A stretch of DNA of 64,000 bases, taken from CAIRDP01 sp037138335 (GTDB taxonomy: Bacteria; Bacteroidota; Bacteroidia; Bacteroidales; FEN-979). Positions 7,206 to 14,981 of this stretch are shown one piece after another (position 1 is the first letter of the stretch; each line of letters begins with the position of its first letter). Where the stretch lies: the NCBI GenBank assembly GCA_037138335.1, contig JBAXIO010000004.1, positions 186,001 through 250,000 on the forward strand, read 5' to 3'. The position numbers and the translations under genes are program-made. The notes below the pieces were generated by a model. That model worked only from the letters and a program-made list of their open reading frames with translations, did not search any database and was not told where the DNA came from.

Positions 7206-10200
7206 CAGAAGTCGAGGCTAAGTGAAAAATAAAATACGGGTTTAAGCACCCTGCCGTCTTCCACACCCCAGGCAAGGTCACCCCTTAAAAAATAACCCAG
7301 GAGCCTCGAACGTAGACCGAATCCGAATCCTTCAACAATAGGATCCTTCATAGATTCAACTTTAACGAACAATGGTTTCCTGTATATATACCTGGTAAAA
7401 AGCTGGTTGTCTGACGACCAGGGTGAAGTCCCCGTCCACGCTGAACCTATATCACCAAAAGCCACTACCTGGAAGTTATTCAGGAAGTCGGAACGTATAG
7501 GGCGGTTAAAAAAATACCTGAACACAGGCATCCTGAGTTCCGAATTAAAAACAAAGAAACTGTTGCCGTTACGAATGTTCTGGTCAAATCCCCTCATATT
7601 GGTCCCAAGGGTCTGGAAGACGTAATTCTGGTCCTGGGCCACCGGTGTATTGACGTTGAAACGGGGGAACAGCCAGTTATCCACCCCGCCCAGATAGTAC
7701 ACAAGTTTTCCGCTCCCGAAGGAGGTGCTGGCAGCGAAACGGTTGGCCCATATCAGGGTCCTGTGTATCTTCTGATAATTGCGGATGTCGAATCCCAGCA
7801 CATAGCACTGTATGCTTTTTTCAAGGGCAAGCTGGTATGCCTCTCCGAAAACCTTATACCTCGTTCCCTGGTACAGGTTAAGCCCGAGGTTCCTTGTGTT
7901 ATCATAGGTAAGCTCAGCTTTCAGGCTTATCCAAAGGCGGTTCACATCAGGAATTGCAAGATTGATAGGATCGGTAGAAAGGTATACGGCCCGATCATAC
8001 CTTGCCGTGACCGTACCTTTGATATTCAGTACCGGGTTAAACGGATAGGTAAGCACATAATACAGTTCGTGGATACGGTGGCGGATTATTGAATAATCGG
8101 CAGCTTCTTCCACCGATTGCCTGTGGAAAATGATCTGGTGGTCGAGGCGTTTTTTAAATAAGGAATAACTGAGCATGTATTCGTTGTTGACGAGGTTGAA
8201 ATTCAGCCTCACCCCTCCGGTGATCCTATGGTCTTCCATGAGATCGGTCACCCCCACCATGAACAGGGCATTGAATCCCGGGTTAATATAGATAGGAGAA
8301 CTCGAATTTGAAAATGGCTGGTATGCCCAGTTCAGGTATGTAAAATCTATCTGGGTTACCATCTGGTCGATGGAATACTCCACATTATAATTAAGCTGCT
8401 TTGCGTATTTGTATTTATTGAGTGTATCCTTTTTAATACCTGCCTGCTTCCCGGGCATACCTTTTTTGGAAGTATCGGACATGGCGAGTGCTATCAGCCT
8501 GAGTTCCTTCATGCTTACCGAGTCGGCCCCGGTGGCTTTTGCGGGGGGGGAGGCCTTGACTTTCACCGTGGAGAACCTCGAATGTGCAGGAGGGGAGGGC
8601 ACCCTTGGCTGAAGCAACTTATTAATGGTATCATCGAGGCTGGGTTTGGCCTGGGGTTCAGGCGGCCTGGCGACTGCTTTCATCCTGAAAAATGCAGGTG
8701 ACAGGGTTTGTGATTCAAGGAACTTCGGCTTGACGAGGTCCCTCAGGTACATCCTGTAATTCTGGTTATGAAACACCACTTCCCCGTACCTCCCACCCGT
8801 CCCCGAGATGTCGGTTTCAAGTATGTTACCGGTATAGTTTGTAATGGGATATGAGGTTGTATAATAACGGTAATGCGTGGCCGTGTCGATAAAAGAAACG
8901 GCCGAGTCGCAGCGGGCCAGGAACCTGTTATAAACACCGTTCTGGTTGCTCAGGAAGGTATAGTAATTTCCCATGTAGGCATTCGGCTGGATCTCATCGG
9001 CATCGGGTGTATTGGTTACCCTTCTCATGAGAGGCGAATGGCTTTTGTAATCCAGGATAAAAATGTCATTGTTACCGGTGATACGGCTTATATCAACCTT
9101 TGGGTCGAACCTGATCGTATCGCCGGGGCGGTTTGAAGCAAAGATGACCTGGGTCGAGCCATTGATAAACCTTGGGTTCAGGTCATTGTAGATATCTTTT
9201 GTGAGCTGTTCATGCGACCCGGCAGCTATATTGTAAACGTATAGGTCGCTTTGCCCTTTCTGAACGGCCGACATCAGTAAGAGGTTGCCATCGCCTGAAT
9301 ACGAAAAGTCGGTCACCTTGTCAAACTCGAACAGTACGACATGCTCACGGCTCTTATCCTCCGTGTTATAAAAATAAAGGTAATCCTCTCCTTTCCTTTC
9401 GGTGAGGATAGCAAGGATCTTCCCGCTGGGGTGCCATGCAAGAAGAGGGTAAGTAAGGTCGGGTTTCTCGGCAAGACGGTAACCGCCCCGGTAAATCCTT
9501 TTCTTTTTCCCGGTTTCGAGGTGTAGAAGGAAGATCTTGTAAATCCCGAGGTTCCAGGTACAATATGCCGCGGTATTGCCGTCGGGGCTGATCTTCAGCT
9601 GGCGGAAGACCCTGTCGGGTTTGTTCTTCGTATTCAGCGGCGTCCCGGCGGGGGCCTCCCTCTGCGCAAACTGCCTTTTATACAATTCCCTGTAATAGCC
9701 GGTCCAGTTCTCGACGACTGTATTGTAGGGCAAGCCTAGGACGTTAAGAAAACCTTTTTCAATACTCCGGGTCAGCCTGGTCATGTAAACGACGTTGGGG
9801 ATCGCTGCGTCACCGTAGTTCGCTGCGATATACTGCCAGATGGAATGCCCGGCATAGGCTGCGTCAATGCCGGTAAGGCTGTTGATCTTAAAATGTTTTT
9901 TCGTAAGCACGGCATCCATCACCACATTGTCGAGTTCCGAATCCCAGGGCCGTGAAACGAAAGAGATCAGCCCGTTCATATACCAGTCGGGCATGGTAAA
10001 CAGGGCGTTGTTCTTGATTTGTGCGCCGATCCCCGTACCGTACATCATCTGGTTGAGAAGAACCTGGGCAATGCCGGCCCTGATCTGCTGGTCAAAATGC
10101 CTGTAATCCCCGTCGAAATAGATAAGGACCTTGCCCCCGATAATTCGCGTGACACCGCCGGTATTGTATGAATCCCAATCCCCGTAAATCCCTATATTGC

Positions 10201-10543
10201 TCTGCTTAAGGTCGCTGAGGTTGTTGAAAATGATGAACTGGATCTTTTGTTCGAGCACCGATTGGAATTCAAGTTCAATTTCCTTCATATGCCTGTCGGT
10301 ATACTCGGCGCAATACTGGGCAAGTTCTTTCCCGTTTAGGTAATAATAGGTGTCGAATTTATCGAATTTAAAATACAGCCAGAGGAAATCATTGTATTGT
10401 ACCCTTGATTTGCCGAAATTCAACTGGGATCCGCTGTAAAACTGTGCGAAGGACTTGCTGCCTGCCGAGAATAACAAAATAAAGCAACAGATCACCAGAA
10501 GGCGCCATAGAAATCCCTCACGAGTTGCAAAGCAAGCTGGCAT
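7205..10543 (-). CDS. Large envelope protein: TolB/WD40-like propeller fused to an outer-membrane beta-barrel
   Basis: This 1112-residue protein has an N-terminal hydrophobic signal (about residues 12-34, ending SKSFAQ). Residues 35-290 form an alpha/beta region with a peptidase-MA-like look but no HExxH motif. Residues 310-600 carry WD40-like/PD40 repeats (SPDGNTAAYCTWN, HPSGKILAILTE, SGDGNLLLMSA, NDLNPRFI), as in TolB. A Pro-rich linker (about 640-690) leads to a C-terminal barrel with alternating strands and closing aromatic residues (YFSLSLDF at the very end). The layout matches uncharacterised Bacteroidota proteins often named TolB-like. The barrel probably sits in the outer membrane with the propeller in the periplasm. 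It is co-transcribed with the YhbP-like gene. Confidence 0.8.
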   Translation of the reverse strand: MPACFATREGFLWRLLVICCFILLFSAGSKSFAQFYSGSQLNFGKSRVQYNDFLWLYFKFDKFDTYYYLNGKELAQYCAEYTDRHMKEIELEFQSVLEQKIQFIIFNNLSDLKQSNIGIYGDWDSYNTGGVTRIIGGKVLIYFDGDYRHFDQQIRAGIAQVLLNQMMYGTGIGAQIKNNALFTMPDWYMNGLISFVSRPWDSELDNVVMDAVLTKKHFKINSLTGIDAAYAGHSIWQYIAANYGDAAIPNVVYMTRLTRSIEKGFLNVLGLPYNTVVENWTGYYRELYKRQFAQREAPAGTPLNTKNKPDRVFRQLKISPDGNTAAYCTWNLGIYKIFLLHLETGKKKRIYRGGYRLAEKPDLTYPLLAWHPSGKILAILTERKGEDYLYFYNTEDKSREHVVLFEFDKVTDFSYSGDGNLLLMSAVQKGQSDLYVYNIAAGSHEQLTKDIYNDLNPRFINGSTQVIFASNRPGDTIRFDPKVDISRITGNNDIFILDYKSHSPLMRRVTNTPDADEIQPNAYMGNYYTFLSNQNGVYNRFLARCDSAVSFIDTATHYRYYTTSYPITNYTGNILETDISGTGGRYGEVVFHNQNYRMYLRDLVKPKFLESQTLSPAFFRMKAVARPPEPQAKPSLDDTINKLLQPRVPSPPAHSRFSTVKVKASPPAKATGADSVSMKELRLIALAMSDTSKKGMPGKQAGIKKDTLNKYKYAKQLNYNVEYSIDQMVTQIDFTYLNWAYQPFSNSSSPIYINPGFNALFMVGVTDLMEDHRITGGVRLNFNLVNNEYMLSYSLFKKRLDHQIIFHRQSVEEAADYSIIRHRIHELYYVLTYPFNPVLNIKGTVTARYDRAVYLSTDPINLAIPDVNRLWISLKAELTYDNTRNLGLNLYQGTRYKVFGEAYQLALEKSIQCYVLGFDIRNYQKIHRTLIWANRFAASTSFGSGKLVYYLGGVDNWLFPRFNVNTPVAQDQNYVFQTLGTNMRGFDQNIRNGNSFFVFNSELRMPVFRYFFNRPIRSDFLNNFQVVAFGDIGSAWTGTSPWSSDNQLFTRYIYRKPLFVKVESMKDPIVEGFGFGLRSRLLGYFLRGDLAWGVEDGRVLKPVFYFSLSLDF

Positions 10544-10619
10544 AGTAATTGATCAGAAAAGTAACCGGGTCGCTAAGTTACGATTATTTTATAAGCAGGG
10601 GGCAGTGGCTTCTATTTCC

Positions 10620-10627
10620 TATCTTTG
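10620..10627 (+). promoter_or_regulatory. Bacteroidota -7 promoter element (TATCTTTG)
   Basis: TATCTTTG exactly fits the TAnnTTTG consensus and lies about 18 bases before the ATG chosen for the metallo-hydrolase. This implies a very short leader. No strong -33 TTG was seen. It also argues against the upstream TTG start at 10625, which would fall inside the promoter. Confidence 0.6.
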
Positions 10628-10645
10628 CAGTGCCTAATACATGTT

Positions 10646-11284
10646 ATGATACAACTGGAACGCTTTACTTTCAATACATTCATGGTCAATACCTATGTTC
10701 TGTATGATGAGACCAAAGAGGCCGTAATTGTCGACGCAGCCTGCTATGAACCCTTCGAGAAACAGGGCCTTGCTGATTTTATAGCTGATTCAGGCCTGAA
10801 GATAGTCCGTCACCTCAACACCCATTGCCATATTGATCATATACTGGGGAGCCTTTTTGTCGCCGGGAAATACGGGGTGCGCCCCGAATTTCATAAGGCC
10901 GGACTGCCTTTTCTCACCGAAGCCAAGACTATCGCCCAGACTTTTGGGTACAGTTTTGACGGGCTCCCCGAACCCGGCGGTTTTCTCGAGGATGGGGATT
11001 TGATAAACTTCGGGAACAGCTCCCTCAGGGTCCTTTATACGCCGGGCCATGCCGACGGCAGCGTATGTTTTTACTGTGAGGCCGATGGCTTTGTGATCAC
11101 AGGCGACGTGCTGTTCAGGGATACGGTAGGCCGCACCGACCTTCCTTCCGGTGATTTTGAATTGCTGATGGAAAGCATAAAAACCAAACTCTTTACGCTT
11201 CCTGAAGATACCGTGGTTTACCCGGGTCATAGCGGGGAAACGACAATCGGGTATGAGATGGTGAATAACCCCTTTATAAAATAG
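10646..11284 (+). CDS. Metallo-beta-lactamase-fold hydrolase (glyoxalase II-like)
   Basis: This 212-residue cytoplasmic protein carries the zinc-binding motif THCHIDH (His60-x-His62-x-Asp64-His65, counted from the ATG at 10646). It also has the later metal ligands in PGHADGS and in TGDVLFRDTVGRTDLPSG, and the closing His in YPGHSGETTIGYE. This pattern fits the small YcbL/GloB-like hydrolases that cleave thioesters such as S-D-lactoylglutathione analogues; the substrate is not known. The start was chosen because the upstream TTG in this frame lies within the -7 promoter element. Confidence 0.9.
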   Translation: MIQLERFTFNTFMVNTYVLYDETKEAVIVDAACYEPFEKQGLADFIADSGLKIVRHLNTHCHIDHILGSLFVAGKYGVRPEFHKAGLPFLTEAKTIAQTFGYSFDGLPEPGGFLEDGDLINFGNSSLRVLYTPGHADGSVCFYCEADGFVITGDVLFRDTVGRTDLPSGDFELLMESIKTKLFTLPEDTVVYPGHSGETTIGYEMVNNPFIK

Positions 11285-11318
11285 ATGCCGGATAAGGCGC
11301 TTCGCGCCGATCCGGTAT
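11285..11318. repeat. REP-like intergenic hairpin
   Basis: ATGCCGGAT (11285-11293) pairs with ATCCGGTAT (11310-11318), and GGCGC (11296-11300) pairs with GCGCC (11304-11308) around a 3-base loop. The hairpin begins right after the stop codon of the hydrolase gene. It has no T-run. ATCCAG units follow to about 11340 (tatccagctatccagtgatccag). Confidence 0.6.
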
Positions 11319-11364
11319 ATCCAGCTATCCAGTGATCCAGTAATCAGGTAAGCACTCACAGACC

Positions 11365-12336
11365 ATGACACCGGCTGCAAAGAAAATCCTCATCATACGC
11401 TTCAGCTCCATAGGTGACATCGTGCTTACCACCCCGGTTATACGTTGCCTTAAGCAGGAACTTCCCGGCGCCGAGGTCCATTATTTAACTAAAAAGCAGT
11501 TTGAGCCTATTCTGAAGGCGAATCCTTATATCGACAGGCTCTGGTTGTACGAAGGGAATTTTAAATGCCTCATTCCCCTGCTCAGGGCCGAGGGTTATGA
11601 TTACATCGCCGACCTGCATGGGAACCTGAGGTCGGCTTACGTAAAACTCATGCTGGGCAAGCCTTCGGGAAGCTTTCCCAAACTGAATATCCGGAAATTC
11701 CTGCTTGTAAATTTCAAGTGGAATTTCCTTCCCGGCATCCATATCGTTGACCGGTATTTCAGGGCGGTAAGCAAGCTGGGCGTGAAGAATGACAGGCAGG
11801 GCCTCGATTATTTTATTTCACCTGCGGATGAGGTAACCCCCGCTTTTCCCGAGTACTACGCGGTAGTCGTTGGCGGTAAGCATAATACCAAGATCTTTCC
11901 CCCGGAAAAAGTAGCAGAGGTTGTCGAAAAACTTGACAAACCTGTCATCCTCCTGGGAGGAAAGGAAGACCGTCAACGGGGCGAACAAGTCATGGGGCTG
12001 ACATCCAAACCCATGCTGAACGCCTGCGGAAAGTACAGCCTGAACCAGGCAGCATCACTGGTGAGGCAGTCATCCGCAGTCCTTACCAATGATACCGGGC
12101 TTATGCATATCTCCGCTGCATATCATAAGCGGATGGTATCTGTCTGGGGCAATACAATTCCTGCTTTCGGGATGTATCCTTACATGCCTTCGAATGGCGG
12201 GGATTCGTTTATTGCCGAAGTTGCCGGACTCGGATGCCGGCCCTGCAGCAAAATCGGGTTCAGGGAATGCCCCAAACACCATTTCCGCTGCATGATGGAT
12301 ATTTCTGTTGACGAGATCGCCGCCCACATTGAATAA
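11365..12336 (+). CDS. Glycosyltransferase family 9 (heptosyltransferase-like)
   Basis: This 323-residue cytoplasmic, membrane-associated GT-B enzyme has the N-terminal ILIIRFSSIGDIVLTTPVI, diagnostic of ADP-heptose:LPS heptosyltransferases, and the C-terminal donor-site segment NDTGLMHISAAYHKRMVSVWG. The product would be a sugar transfer to lipopolysaccharide core or a related glycan; the actual sugar cannot be inferred. A Cys-rich tail (CRPCSKIGFRECPKHHFRCM) near residues 291-311 is seen in many Bacteroidota members. The next gene overlaps or abuts its end, so a small operon with the TatD-like gene and possibly ansA is likely. Confidence 0.92.
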   Translation: MTPAAKKILIIRFSSIGDIVLTTPVIRCLKQELPGAEVHYLTKKQFEPILKANPYIDRLWLYEGNFKCLIPLLRAEGYDYIADLHGNLRSAYVKLMLGKPSGSFPKLNIRKFLLVNFKWNFLPGIHIVDRYFRAVSKLGVKNDRQGLDYFISPADEVTPAFPEYYAVVVGGKHNTKIFPPEKVAEVVEKLDKPVILLGGKEDRQRGEQVMGLTSKPMLNACGKYSLNQAASLVRQSSAVLTNDTGLMHISAAYHKRMVSVWGNTIPAFGMYPYMPSNGGDSFIAEVAGLGCRPCSKIGFRECPKHHFRCMMDISVDEIAAHIE

Positions 12337-13117
12337 GCCTGTTTTTACCGACACCCATGCACACCTCTACCTTGAGGAGTTCGATGCCAACAGGGATCTT
12401 GCGATGCAACGCGCGGAACAAGCGGGGGTTTACCATCTTTTCCTTCCAAACATCGATTCAACGTCGGTGAAGCAAATGCTGAACGTTTGCTCTGCCTGGC
12501 CGCATTTATGTTACCCGATGATGGGCCTGCATCCCACTTCGGTCGGCCCAAACTACCTTGACGAATTAAAACTGGTGAAGCAATACCTGGCCGACACCTC
12601 CCTGCGCTTTTACGGAGTGGGTGAAATAGGGATTGACTTATACTGGGACAGGACTTTCGAGAAAGAGCAAGTTGAAGCATTTAGCATCCAGCTTGATCTC
12701 TCGCTTGAATACGGGCTCCCTGTTGCAATCCATACCAGGAATTCCATGGAAGTTACGCTGGGGATCATGGAAGCCAGGAATGACAAGGGATTAAGAGGGG
12801 TATTCCATTGTTACAGCGGGGATATCGCCCAGGCTGAAAGGGTCTTGAAGATGGGGTTTTACCTTGGGATAGGAGGAGTTGTAACTTATAAGAAATCGGG
12901 GCTGGCGGATGTGGTTGCGGCTATGCCTCTCTCATCCCTGCTTACCGAGACCGATGCCCCTTTCCTGCCGCCGGTGCCGCATCGCGGACAGCGCAATGAA
13001 TCATCGTATATTCCGTTAATAGCACAAAAGATTGCAGAAATAAAAGGAGTATCTTTGGAAGAAGTGGCGGAAGCCACGACCAGGAATGCAATGAATTTAT
13101 TCATGATTAGTTCGTAA
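12329..13117 (+). CDS. TatD-family metal-dependent DNase
   Basis: The protein is about 262 residues and has a TIM-barrel amidohydrolase fold. Metal-binding motifs are TDTHAHL near the N-terminus, GEIGIDLY, HTRNS, FHCYSG and TETDAPFL, all typical of TatD/YcfH enzymes, which remove nucleotides from DNA ends in the cytoplasm. There is no ATG close to the conserved start. The TTG at 12329 gives MNKPVFTDTHAH and an 8-base overlap with the GT9 gene; the alternative TTG at 12308 adds seven residues. The start is therefore uncertain. It is probably co-transcribed with the glycosyltransferase. Confidence 0.88.
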   Translation: MNKPVFTDTHAHLYLEEFDANRDLAMQRAEQAGVYHLFLPNIDSTSVKQMLNVCSAWPHLCYPMMGLHPTSVGPNYLDELKLVKQYLADTSLRFYGVGEIGIDLYWDRTFEKEQVEAFSIQLDLSLEYGLPVAIHTRNSMEVTLGIMEARNDKGLRGVFHCYSGDIAQAERVLKMGFYLGIGGVVTYKKSGLADVVAAMPLSSLLTETDAPFLPPVPHRGQRNESSYIPLIAQKIAEIKGVSLEEVAEATTRNAMNLFMISS

Positions 13118-13124
13118 GTGATTA

Positions 13125-13175
13125 GCGATGAGTGATGAAATTTTAACTCATGGCTTATGGCTCATCACTCATGGC
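13125..13175. repeat. Intergenic inverted repeat
   Basis: GCGATGAGTGATGA (13125-13138) pairs with TCATCACTCATGGC (13162-13175) with one mismatch, around a 23-base loop that itself repeats tcatggc/tatggc. It occupies the gap between the tatD-like gene and ansA. Confidence 0.6.
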
Positions 13176-13191
13176 TTTTAAATTTTGACAA

Positions 13192-14220
13192 ATGATCGGA
13201 CAAACAAGTTTACTCGTAATATATACCGGCGGCACCATCGGGATGGTGCAGGATCCGAAGACAGGCTCATTAAAGCCGCTCTCGTTTGAAAATCTTTACA
13301 AGTACCTGCCGGTGCTGGAGAATTTCAACTGCCAGATTGATTTCCACACTTTCCAGCCCCTGCTCGATTCTTCGAATATGAACCCTTCATTTTATGTGAA
13401 ACTGGCAAGCGAGATAGAGGAGAATTATGAAAATTACGACGGATTCGTGGTGATGCACGGCTCAGATACCATGGCATACACCGCATCGGCCCTGAGTTTT
13501 ATGCTCGAGAACCTGAACAAACCAGTCATTTTCACCGGTTCACAGTTACCTATCGGGATGGTGCGTACCGACGGGCGAGAGAATTTTATCAACGCGATCG
13601 AGATCGCCATTGCCAAGGAGGTTGATACACCTATCGTCCCTGAGGTAGGCATCTGCTTTGAGAACAAATTGTTCCGCGGCAACCGCACGACCAAGCTGAA
13701 CACCGAGAATTTCGGGGCTTTTATTTCGGCAAATTATCCCCTGCTGGCCGAAGTCGGCGTCAAGATAAAATATAACAGGGATTGCATCCTCAGGCCCAAT
13801 TTCAAACGGCTGAAAGTACTGAAGGAACTGGATGAGAACATAGCCATCCTGAAACTTTTCCCGGGCATTTCGAAATGCGCCGTAGAGGCGATCCTCCATA
13901 CCTGCGGACTGAAAGCGGTCATACTTGAGACCTTTGGGGCCGGCAACGCCCCTACCCTGCCCTGGTTCCTCGATGCCTTGAAAGAAGCCGCCGACCGTGA
14001 TGTGATCATTGTAAATGTAACCCAATGTAAGGGAGGCACCGTGGAAATGGGCAAGTATGAAACCAGCGCCGAGTTAAGCAGGATAGGAGTTATCGGAGGT
14101 TATGATATCACCACCGAATCGGCCGTTACCAAGCTCATGTACCTCCTGGGCTGCAAATTTTCCACCCAGGCCGTGAAGCAGTTGCTTCAAACCAGCCTCC
14201 GGGGCGAGATGACAGTTTGA
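13192..14220 (+). CDS. ansA: Type I (cytoplasmic) L-asparaginase
   Basis: This 342-residue protein has no signal peptide. The N-terminal catalytic Thr motif YTGGTIGM (Thr15) and the second motif MHGSDTMAYTASAL (Thr93-type) give the two conserved threonines of bacterial asparaginases. TGSQLPIGMVRTDGREN is typical of the AnsA group. It hydrolyses L-asparagine to aspartate and ammonia. Length and lack of an export signal favour type I over periplasmic type II. The promoter of the downstream tRNA gene overlaps its final codons. Confidence 0.95.
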   Translation: MIGQTSLLVIYTGGTIGMVQDPKTGSLKPLSFENLYKYLPVLENFNCQIDFHTFQPLLDSSNMNPSFYVKLASEIEENYENYDGFVVMHGSDTMAYTASALSFMLENLNKPVIFTGSQLPIGMVRTDGRENFINAIEIAIAKEVDTPIVPEVGICFENKLFRGNRTTKLNTENFGAFISANYPLLAEVGVKIKYNRDCILRPNFKRLKVLKELDENIAILKLFPGISKCAVEAILHTCGLKAVILETFGAGNAPTLPWFLDALKEAADRDVIIVNVTQCKGGTVEMGKYETSAELSRIGVIGGYDITTESAVTKLMYLLGCKFSTQAVKQLLQTSLRGEMTV

Positions 14221-14245
14221 CATATCGGATATTTTAGTACCTTTG
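14216..14245 (+). promoter_or_regulatory. Promoter of tRNA-Ser
   Basis: TTTG at 14216-14219 and TACCTTTG at 14238-14245 fit the Bacteroidota -33/-7 consensus with an 18-base spacer. The -33 element overlaps the ansA stop codon. The tRNA begins 19 bases after the -7 element. Confidence 0.7.
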
Positions 14246-14263
14246 CACCCTCGTAATTATAAT

Positions 14264-14351
14264 GGAGAGGTGTCCGAGTGGTCGAAGGAGCACGCCTGGA
14301 AAGTGTGTGTACGCCAAAAGTGTACCCTGGGTTCGAATCCCAGTCTCTCCG
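14264..14351 (+). tRNA. tRNA-Ser (anticodon GGA)
   Basis: An 88-nt type II tRNA. The acceptor stem GGAGAGG pairs with TCTCTCC (one G-T pair). The D-arm starts TGTCCGAGTGG, and the anticodon loop is CTGGAAA with GGA, reading UCC/UCU. There is a long variable arm and a T-arm CTGGGTTCGAATCCCAG. The discriminator base is G, as in serine tRNAs. The 3' CCA is not encoded (the sequence continues CAA). A promoter lies just upstream and an intrinsic terminator just downstream. Confidence 0.97.
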
Positions 14352-14361
14352 CAAATAACAC

Positions 14362-14387
14362 AAAAAGCCGCGAAATGCGGCTTTTTT
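14362..14387 (+). terminator. Rho-independent terminator after tRNA-Ser
   Basis: AAAAAGCCGC and GCGGCTTTTT form a perfect stem around the loop GAAAT, ending in a run of six T. It starts 11 bases after the tRNA. Confidence 0.9.
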
Positions 14388-14395
14388 ATTTCGAA

Positions 14396-14426
14396 GAAAA
14401 ATCGAAAGCTTGCTTTCGTATTTTTC
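14396..14426. repeat. Hairpin in the tRNA/PID-CTERM gene gap
   Basis: GAAAAATCGAAAGC and GCTTTCGTATTTTTC pair with one bulged base around a TT loop. The rest of the gap (to 14615) has small palindromes such as GCACGAAGTGC and repeated GGAT/GCGAAGC motifs but no credible gene. Confidence 0.55.
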
Positions 14427-14615
14427 GGAGAAAGAAAAAAGATGAGCACGAAGTGCGCGGCGTTTTGTGGTATTGAAGCCCTCCCTCAGCGGATCATGAG
14501 CGAAGCGGATAATCCCGGTCTATCGGCAATCAAAATCGGGAAATTGTATGAAACGTCCCTATGGAGCATTACAAGGGCATCACGCTCCCCGCTCTCCTCA
14601 TAACTCAGGATCAGC

Positions 14616-14897
14616 TTAAACAGAGGTTTCTTCAACTTCTTCTGCTTCTTCCTTTTTCTTCTTTCTAGCCTTATACAGTTTCCTGGCACCATAAGCCCCT
14701 CCCATGACCAGCAGGATTCCTAAGCCCCCATCTATAGGTGCTCCTACCGGGCCGCCGTTTCCACCAGGATTTACCGGGTCGGGTGTAGGTGGTCCGGGAG
14801 GATCGGCCAGGGATGCCAGTGTGGTGACAAGGAAGAAGAAAACGACCAATGCAATACGCATGTGCTTTTTCATATGAGTTACAATATTTGATTTCAT
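14616..14897 (-). CDS. Small exported protein with a PID-CTERM-like C-terminal tail
   Basis: A 93-residue protein. Residues 1-31 form a signal peptide (basic start, FFFLVTTLASLA). A short Pro/Gly-rich mature part (PPGPPTPDPVNPGGNGGPVG) is followed by the motif APIDGGLGILLVMGGAYG, a hydrophobic helix, and a strongly basic-acidic tail (KARKKKKEEAEEVEE). The layout PID motif, hydrophobic segment, charged end matches what NCBI annotators call a PID-CTERM sorting domain in Bacteroidota, which is thought to be an exosortase-type signal; that link is from memory and not proven here. Almost nothing would remain between the two signals, so the mature peptide is only about 20-25 residues. The gene lies just downstream of the giant T9SS protein gene. 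Confidence 0.75.
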   Translation of the reverse strand: MKSNIVTHMKKHMRIALVVFFFLVTTLASLADPPGPPTPDPVNPGGNGGPVGAPIDGGLGILLVMGGAYGARKLYKARKKKKEEAEEVEETSV

Positions 14898-14981
14898 TTA
14901 ATTTGGTTATCGGTTGTTTGATAAAAATTTGATCTCTCAGTAATACATTGAAGACTACAGTTCAATAATTCATTTGTCGCT

